Shown piece after piece: positions 9,434 through 14,677 of a stretch of DNA of 14,677 bases. Source of the stretch: Larix sibirica (lineage: Eukaryota; Streptophyta; Pinopsida; Pinales; Pinaceae); NCBI GenBank assembly GCA_004151065.3, contig NWUY0300075043.1:1-14677 (forward strand). Direction: 5' to 3'. Under the pieces are notes generated by a model. It made no database searches. It was not told the DNA's origin and saw nothing but the letters and a program-made list of their open reading frames with translations. Positions within the stretch are counted from its first letter, which is position 1; each line of letters opens with the position of its first letter. The translations under genes and the position numbers were made by a program.

Positions 9434-10329
9434 AACTACTAGTTTGGTTGATCTTAAGATGTAGGTTGAACAACTGAAATATTGAAATGAATTTTCTAAT
9501 TTCTTTAAGTTAACTGTGTAAGAATTTAAAGATGAAGCTAATTCCTGTAATGATTAGTTGAGACAGATTCAAACTTTATATTTCCAAGGTCTCAATGAGG
9601 TCCAAGATGAATTCAATTCCTTTGAGCGTTTGTTAGACATTCTTGATGATCATTTTCATTGACAAAAAAAGGCACATTTATCTTATGAGTAGTTATGTAA
9701 ACGGAAAGGTCATTTGAAGTATGCTCCACAAACGCTGCCTCGTTTGGAATCACTCAAGTTGATGAGAACCCAAATTTCAATTAAGTCCTAGGGACTTGTT
9801 TGTGATGATATAGCTCATATGATTGAGAAGGGGCATAAAATTTTTGCTAGGCAATGGAAGTTGACGGATAATCACATGGAAAGCATGGAGATGCCAAGTT
9901 TTGTTGAGTTGGCGGAGTCGGTGCCATCAAACCTAAGGATCGTTGATGTGGATGAACATAGAAATCAAACACTCGAGATGATCCGAGGTGTTTCTCAATT
10001 GGACATCTCGTTGTTTAGGTTCTTTATTTAGACTCCTAGTCAATTGGCAACCACTTTGCAAGGATTCCTCGATTCCTGGTCCAAGATCCGAGCTAAGGAT
10101 TTAGAGCCTATTTGTGTAAATTTGAGTTACAACTTGAACACGCTAGCTATCCCGATGTCACAGAGATGTGGAACATCTATACTGCATGGAAATATTATGT
10201 TAACAATCCAGATTAGAGTAGTTAGGGTCTTTATGCTTAGATTCAAGAACTCGATCCTTCTTTTCAGGATATGTTTGTCTCATGTAATTATATTTATATG
10301 GACCTAAGAAGAGGAGAAATGGGGGCAAC
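9434..10329 (+). pseudogene. C-terminal third of the accessory ORF, copy B
   Basis: It aligns to copy A (7249-8142) from VDLKM to the LTR, at about 84% nucleotide identity where I counted (about 29 differences in 180 bases around 9760-9940). The same blocks recur: FFKLTV, FNSFERLLDILDD, LMRTQISIKS, RQWKLTDNH, then LATTLQGFLDSWSK and NLRIVDVDEHRNQ. Copy B keeps the base that copy A lost near 7747, so it shows the original frame there. It has its own defects: about seven in-frame stops and a frameshift near 10110, after which the frame matching copy A (PDVTEMWNIYTAW) resumes. About two thirds of the differences counted change the amino acid, which looks like neutral decay. Confidence 0.65.
10306..10327 (+). 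other. Polypurine tract before LTR B
   Basis: A purine-rich run, AAGAAGAGGAGAAATGGGGG followed by CAACTGG, ends at the LTR B start. It is the expected plus-strand primer site and the best evidence that the ORF upstream belongs to the internal region of an LTR element. The matching stretch before LTR A is degraded. Confidence 0.6.
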
Positions 10330-10332
10330 TGG

Positions 10333-11125
10333 TGATGTAATTTCTTGTATCATAATTTGTGGAATGCTCTGTTTCTCTAAGAACAATATGTAATTTTTTG
10401 CACGTTTGTCAATGAAAAATGGGATGTTTCCCGCATTTCGTTCCAACACATGATTAGATAAAGTTTTCTTCATTTGGTTATGTTCATTTATATCATTTAT
10501 TATCTAACTTTTCTCGGATGTCAATAATTGTAGAGAATGAGTAATCACTTAGAATGATTTCTTTTGATGAATTGTGGTGACAGGGTGATTTGAATGTCTT
10601 CATTTGATTCTGTTCATGACACATTTTCTAGTGAATTATTAGCATTATGGGATACTAACCTTGTAGCTAGTCTAGATAATAGTTTTTCTTATTTTACACA
10701 TTTTATTTTTTCAATCTTAAATTGATATAAGTTGAGGTATTTTTCATTTTAATTGTACCAGTGAATTTTCAACAGATAAACATGGACGTGTGTCTTCTTA
10801 TTGTCTTTTGTTAGATTCTTAAAAGCTTAATTTAATCAAATAATACTAATTCATCATTAGGTAGGTTTCCCTTCCTGAATTGTGAATTCAATATTTATTC
10901 AATCTTCACCAAACTTTTCACAATTAGTCACTCTTTCCTTGCAACCAAATAAGTCTCCTTTAGAAGCAAAACCATAAGGATAACAGAGTCTTAAATCCAT
11001 CGGAAGCAATCACCCCAAACGACTGGGAAATAGGTAAATCCTTGCGAGGGTTTACTGAATTTATTGGATTGGATTTCTATCCTTGCATTGACACCTGGAA
11101 CCATTCCAGCCAAACCCAGGCGTCA
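10333..11125 (+). mobile_element. LTR B, about 793 bp, partner of LTR A
   Basis: It starts TGATGTAATTTCTTGTATC directly after the purine tract and ends CCAGGCGTCA, giving TG...CA. It is collinear with LTR A; over the first about 135 bases I count about 25 differences. Strong shared blocks are the first 20 bases, GGAATGCTCTG/AGAATGCTCTG, TATGTAATTTTTTGCA, and the 20-bp block at 11014-11033. LINE sequence begins within about 30-50 bases of its right end. No target-site duplication could be identified. Confidence 0.72.
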
Positions 11126-11149
11126 ACAGTATCTCATACTAGACGTGGC

Positions 11150-12942
11150 TCTATTAGAGAATCGAGAATGGAATAGATGTATGGGTCAATAGGATCCTTT
11201 CACATGGCGGGAGCGTGGCTCTTATTAATTTTGTTCTTGAGAGTATACCTATTTATTGGATTTCCATTGCGAAGATTCCAAAAGCGATTATTAATTGGAT
11301 TCGAAAAAAATGTTATAGTTTTCTTTGGTTGGGAAGTAGAAATAAGGAAGTTATCCCACTTGTAAAATGTTATCTCCTTCCTGTCCAAAAAATCTAGGTG
11401 AATGGGGATTGAAGAATTTGTTTATCTTTGGAAAGGTTATAGCTGGAAATAATCTCTAGAGGTGTTTATTCAACTCCTCTTTGTGAGGTGATGTTATGAG
11501 ATCCAAGTATCTTAAGAATTGATTCGTAGAAGAATGGTTCAGGCTTGGCAGAAAAAAGAGAAATATTGCTCAATAGTATGGAAATATTTTATAGATGCCT
11601 TCCCGCTTGTTGAGAAATGTACAACATGGCGCATAGGAGATGGTATTCATCTCAAGATTGGAGAAGACCCTTGGTTGGGCACGACTTCTGGTCATTCCCT
11701 TCCAACAAAATTGGTTTCTTTTCTCCATAATGTTGGGATCTTCTGCCTTCACGATGCTTGTTCTAAAGTGAATGGAAGGCGTAAATGGAGAAATGGGGAA
11801 GAACTTAGGATGCCAGATCAGTGGAAACCATTATGGAATAGTTATGTTGAATGCTTTAAGTTAGATTTTCTCGTTCGTTTAGATATTCTTGATAAATTGG
11901 TTTGGTCAAAAAATATTGTGTCAGAGGATTTCTCTGCCAAGATGGTGTATAAAGCAACAACAAAAGAGCTATGGTTAAAGGATTGTTTATGGTGTCGGGA
12001 TCCTTTATTTAAGAATTTTGGACCTCTCAAACAAAAAATTACCCTCTGGTTGGCACTTTCTAACAAATTGCTCACATGGGATAATGGATGGAAATGTGGT
12101 TGGGAGGGTCTAAGAGGATGTGTGCTATGCAAGAGAGAAGGAAAATATATTGGCCATATGATGGTTTCATGTTGCTATGAAAGAGATGTGTGCATACTAG
12201 ACACAAAGGATTTAAATCCAAAATCATGATGGAAAGGTGACTCTCTCAAAGAGGCTATTAAATCTTGGTGGTCAAACAAGTAGATTGTAGATTGTAAATA
12301 TTTTCCATGCATATGGGTGAATGGTGTGGTGGGCGTGAAACATAGATTTTTAAGGATTGATGGATTCATCCGAAGGTCTATGCACACCTCATCTAAAGGT
12401 AGTGTATTGAGTTTAAGTGTCCTCCAAAGTAGAAGAATGTAAAAACATTAGGCTTGCCAGATTTTGAATTTGACACCCCTTGGGGATTCTTCGATGGGGC
12501 TAGTCATGGGCATCCGACAATCAAAGGAGTTGGAGTGGTTATGCACTAGAATGATTCGGTTGTATTTAAACTTAACTATGTTGTTGAAAGAACTAGCATC
12601 AACAAGGCATAATTTATTTCCATATGGTTGCTGCTATATGTGGCTCAATTGGAAAGGATTAAGTGGCTTCATGTTCTAGGAGACTCCAAAATTGTAATTG
12701 ATTAGGCAAACCAAAAATATTCCTCTTCAAATATTGGAATTGCATGATTAAAGGATATGATAAAGGCATTGGTTCAATAATTTGATTGGATTAGTTTTAC
12801 CCATGTCCCAAGAGATTATAACTCAGAAGCTGACGCAGTGCCTAAGAAAGCATCGGAACTCAAACCTGGTATGTTAGTCGAGCAATAATTCTCAGATGGT
12901 GTCCTTCATCTTACAACAAAGGTCCTTCACCCCTTTTCATAG
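11150..12942 (+). pseudogene. 5'-truncated plant LINE: end of RT region, zf-RVT and RNase H
   Basis: LINE ORF2 proteins nick target DNA and copy their RNA there. What remains starts after the RT catalytic core. First comes the RT tail with LSHGGSVALINFVLESIPIY at about 11185-11245 (the usual LS-x-GG-R...LIN-S-VL-x-S-(I/L)-P-x-Y block), then KNLGEWGLKN near 11388. Next is the zf-RVT region, open over 11519-12229, with W-R-I-G-D-G, EDPWLG, KQKITLWLALSNKLLTWDN and a C-x2-C-x8-H-x4-C cluster at about 12118-12171. Last is an RNase H domain. No endonuclease and no YxDD motif are present, as expected from 5' truncation during target-primed reverse transcription. The protein runs through several frames (at least three shifts, one near 11385, one near 11570, one between 12190 and 12440) and many stops, so it is inactive. 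Confidence 0.88.
12463..12942 (+). pseudogene. RNase H domain of the LINE (RVT_3 type), catalytic Glu replaced by a stop
   Basis: RNase H removes the RNA strand of RNA-DNA hybrids. The frame reads LPDFEFDTPWGFFDGASHGH from about 12451, giving the first catalytic Asp at 12493-12495. SINKA follows at about 12595-12609, where the family has a conserved Glu (NKAE), but the codon at 12610-12612 is TAA. The next Asp is in LHVLGDSKIV (12682-12684), and the last in YNSEADA (12832-12834). Three of four metal-binding acids are visible. There are further stops at the H*ND, ID*AN, IA*LK and Q*FD positions. The tail KPGMLVEQ then FSDGVLHLTTK runs to a stop at about 12940. An RNase H domain at the C-terminus is known for a subset of plant LINEs. 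Confidence 0.85.
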
Positions 12943-13445
12943 ACTCTTACAATGCATGAATGTGAAACCTGGAGACTTATGATATAGTTATCCTTTCTGG
13001 TTTTATTTTATGGATCAGATTATCTTTAGATCCTATGTTTCTTCACTCCTACTTTTCCTTGTTTTCCTTCTAGTGCTTCATTTGTTTACGCTTCGCCCTT
13101 TATTACTTGAAAATCCTTCCACCTACTCATAGGGAATGGATGGAATCACTTAATGCCATGTTTCTTCTATCCATATTTCTTATAAAACCAATTTTCCTTT
13201 ATTATCATGTTGCATGCTTTGATCTAGGGTTGGTTCAACGTCTTGTTCACTATTGGCTAACTATTCAAGTGGCATAGACCCACATTCACCTTCTTGAGAG
13301 AGAATTTGGAATCAAATAGAACCAGGGTATAAGGATGTACTTGGGACTCAAGTTCCCATTGCTAGATTTGATTTCCTTTTTCTTTCTGAGCTGCTTTCCC
13401 CCGTTTCTTGACCTGCTTCCATTCCTCTTCTCTTTCATATTTTTC
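12943..13445. other. Unassigned DNA between the LINE and the right LTR; possible LINE 3' UTR
   Basis: No frame or motif is recognised. It is moderately T/C-rich on the plus strand. A LINE 3' UTR would be expected after the last stop, but no poly(A) tail or target-site duplication is visible, so either the tail has decayed or the right-hand element inserted into it. Confidence 0.4.
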
Positions 13446-14052
13446 TGCAGGAACTTGGTGATCTAGGTTTATGAGGGAGAAAAATAAAATACATAAATAT
13501 TCCGAAAACAAAGAGATATAATAATACTCAATTTCTATCAATGAATGAAATATGCAAGAACTGTAATAGAATACAGAGGGAAATGAACTCCCTAGAATGG
13601 TGGGAGCTTATCTATGAGAACAACTATGATGACTACACACATTCGCAAGAAGTGAGTTACAATGAGGCCAAAACTCCTTTTAAAATAAATGATCAATGAG
13701 AAAACCATAAACATTTAAAACCCTAACCCTGGAAGATGAAACATGAAATTTTTTGTCGGCCCTGATGTGGTTGGTTAATATGTCAGTTTCCGAGGGGCGT
13801 AACTTTTGCATCCAATATTCATTTGGGGTGTTTGGTAGCCCTTCAAAAAGGTATATCCAAGTACACATTCTGAATGGTCCAATACATGCCTTTGGAAATC
13901 TATTGGGTGCTTCCATGCCCAATAAATGTTGTTTAGGGCTCAAAATGACCTTGGAAGTTCAAGACCGAAAAAACTGTAAAATACCAAGATGGAAAACTAT
14001 GTTTTGAGCCAGTGGACTAGGTGGGTGGCTACCGATGTACGCCTAGATAAAT
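13446..14052 (-). mobile_element. 3' LTR of a second Ty3/Gypsy element, about 607 bp
   Basis: On the minus strand it starts right after the polypurine tract at 14053-14064 and is proposed to end at ...CAAGTTCCTGCA (plus-strand TG at 13446-13447). The outer start reads TATTTATC rather than TG, so that edge has either mutated or is off by a few bases. The interior has no coding capacity. It carries a telomere-like AAACCCTAACCCT (13718-13730, plus strand) and an AT-rich stretch near 13480-13560. The matching 5' LTR lies beyond the right edge of the window, so neither LTR divergence nor target duplication can be checked. Confidence 0.6.
13718..13730 (+). promoter_or_regulatory. Telo-box-like AAACCCTAACCCT inside the right LTR
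   Basis: AAACCCTAA is the plant telo-box, found in promoters of many translation-related genes, and AAACCCT is also the plant telomere repeat unit. Here fewer than two units occur, within LTR sequence. It may be a transcription-factor site used by the element or a chance match. Confidence 0.3.
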
Positions 14053-14064
14053 ACTCCCCCCTTA
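14053..14064 (-). other. Polypurine tract of the right Ty3/Gypsy element
   Basis: The minus strand reads TAAGGGGGGAGT, overlapping the stop codon of the pol frame (TAA at 14064-14062). Stop codon, purine tract, then LTR is the usual compact 3' end of such elements. Confidence 0.7.
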
Positions 14065-14676
14065 GGAAGAAATTGTATCCATTGTGTTGAGTGCCGTAAT
14101 TAAGTGGGGAAATTGGTTTTGAACTTACCGCTTTGTGAGCCACTTTCCCTAGTGCAAGAGCCGCCATGCTTTGACAACTCGATAGAGTTGGAGCATCTAT
14201 TGACGAATGCCATTAACCTATATGTCCATGATCCTACCAATGGTGGTATGTTCCATGTAGTCAGGGTTGAGTTATGTAGGTTCCAGTTTCTCTTCCACCT
14301 CCGATGTTCCCAATAGTGGTGGAAAATATGGTCGAAGGAGGTCCACATTGAATACTGGGTGTAAGCCAAGGAAAGTCCCATCTTTCTTCTGCACGAGCAT
14401 GATTAGATTTTTGCTAGGTGAGGAGTAGGGTTGAATGTGCCCCTTTTGGAGCAACTCTTAAATGTGGTGCTTGGTTTCCTCATTTTCCAAGAGAGAGTAT
14501 CGATATACAGGCCCATTAGGTAAAGGCACACCAGGGTTCAGATCGATTGAATGCTTGACCTGACAGTGCACAGGCACCCAGATAGCTGTGTTGAATATGT
14601 CTAGGTATTATTATACAACTTTGTCCACTTGATATTGCTGTGTAGAGGGGCCTTGTGAAGAGGCCATGGATGTGGA
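14062..14676 (-). pseudogene. pol: pol remnant of a Ty3/Gypsy element with an in-frame internal deletion
   Basis: One minus-strand frame runs from 14676 to the stop at 14062 (205 codons) with about eight internal stops. The first part is the lead-in to reverse transcriptase: QVKHSIDLNPG, LPNGPVYRYSLLENEE (about 14548-14500), ELLQKGHIQPYSSPS, then LVQKKDGT at about 14400-14376. This is the standard start of the Ty3 RT domain. Directly after KKDGT, where W-R-x-C-x-D-Y-R-x-L-N should follow, the protein jumps to VFNVDLLRPYFPPLL (about 14357-14313) and then to LQLYRVVKAW and KWLTKR (about 14200-14125), features of the region after integrase. All of the RT palm (YxDD), RNase H and integrase is missing. 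The frame is unchanged across the junction (about 14355-14378). It lies in the right place for its polypurine tract and LTR. Confidence 0.85.
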
Positions 14677-14677
14677 C

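Noticed and set aside
13680-14007. Opposed frames of 84-87 codons in the right LTR
   Set aside because: Both lie within LTR sequence, have no recognisable motif and are mutually antisense.
3424-14677. Left gag (3424-4398) and right pol (14062-14676) as parts of one split element
   Set aside because: Both are on the minus strand, so gag should lie at higher coordinates than pol; the order is the reverse, and each has its own polypurine tract and LTR.
1-14677. tRNA, rRNA, bacterial operon or intact host gene
   Set aside because: No cloverleaf, rRNA block, ribosome-binding-site-led gene or uninterrupted gene of recognisable function was found on either strand by reading.

Overview
This looks like nuclear DNA from a seed plant with a large, repeat-rich genome. 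The sequence is AT-rich, and everything I can recognise is a decayed plant retrotransposon: Ty3/Gypsy LTR elements, an LTR family carrying an extra open reading frame, and a plant-type LINE with a zf-RVT region and an RNase H domain. The species cannot be fixed from the window. I see no intact host gene, no tRNA or rRNA gene, and nothing bacterial or organellar. Every recognised coding stretch has stop codons or frameshifts, so all coding entries are given as pseudogenes.

Layout, left to right. (1) About 1-4400, minus strand: remains of a chromovirus-like (Tekay/Del-type) Ty3/Gypsy element. A long 3' LTR ends at 2266, next to a polypurine tract and a vestige of the pol C-terminus. A gag remnant with a zinc knuckle lies at 3424-4398. 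Nearly all of pol is gone, and about 1 kb of unassigned DNA lies between gag and the LTR. (2) 4400-5470: AT-rich, gene-free DNA with a young 167-bp tandem duplication. (3) 5473-11125, plus strand: the most interesting part. A fossil reading frame of nearly 900 codons (Ser/Thr/Pro-rich middle, then a coiled-coil-like stretch, then an unrecognised C-terminal region) ends directly against an LTR of about 800 bp (LTR A). The C-terminal third of the same ORF then recurs, followed by a purine-rich tract and a second LTR of the same family (LTR B). The ORF therefore sits where an accessory or envelope-like ORF sits in some plant LTR elements, between pol and the 3' LTR. The repeat of ORF end plus LTR suggests a tandem array made by recombination between elements. 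(4) About 11150-12942, plus: a 5'-truncated LINE (end of the RT region, zf-RVT, RNase H). (5) 12943-13445: unassigned, probably LINE 3' UTR or flank. (6) 13446-14677, minus: the 3' LTR, polypurine tract and pol of a second Ty3/Gypsy element. Its pol has an in-frame internal deletion joining the start of the RT region to the post-integrase tail.

These parts do not act together as a pathway. They are layers of independent insertions and deletions. The candidates for something undescribed are the accessory ORF of the 5.5-10.3 kb family and the LTR-sharing tandem structure that carries it. All assignments rest on motifs read by eye and on comparison of the two internal copies; no database search was possible.
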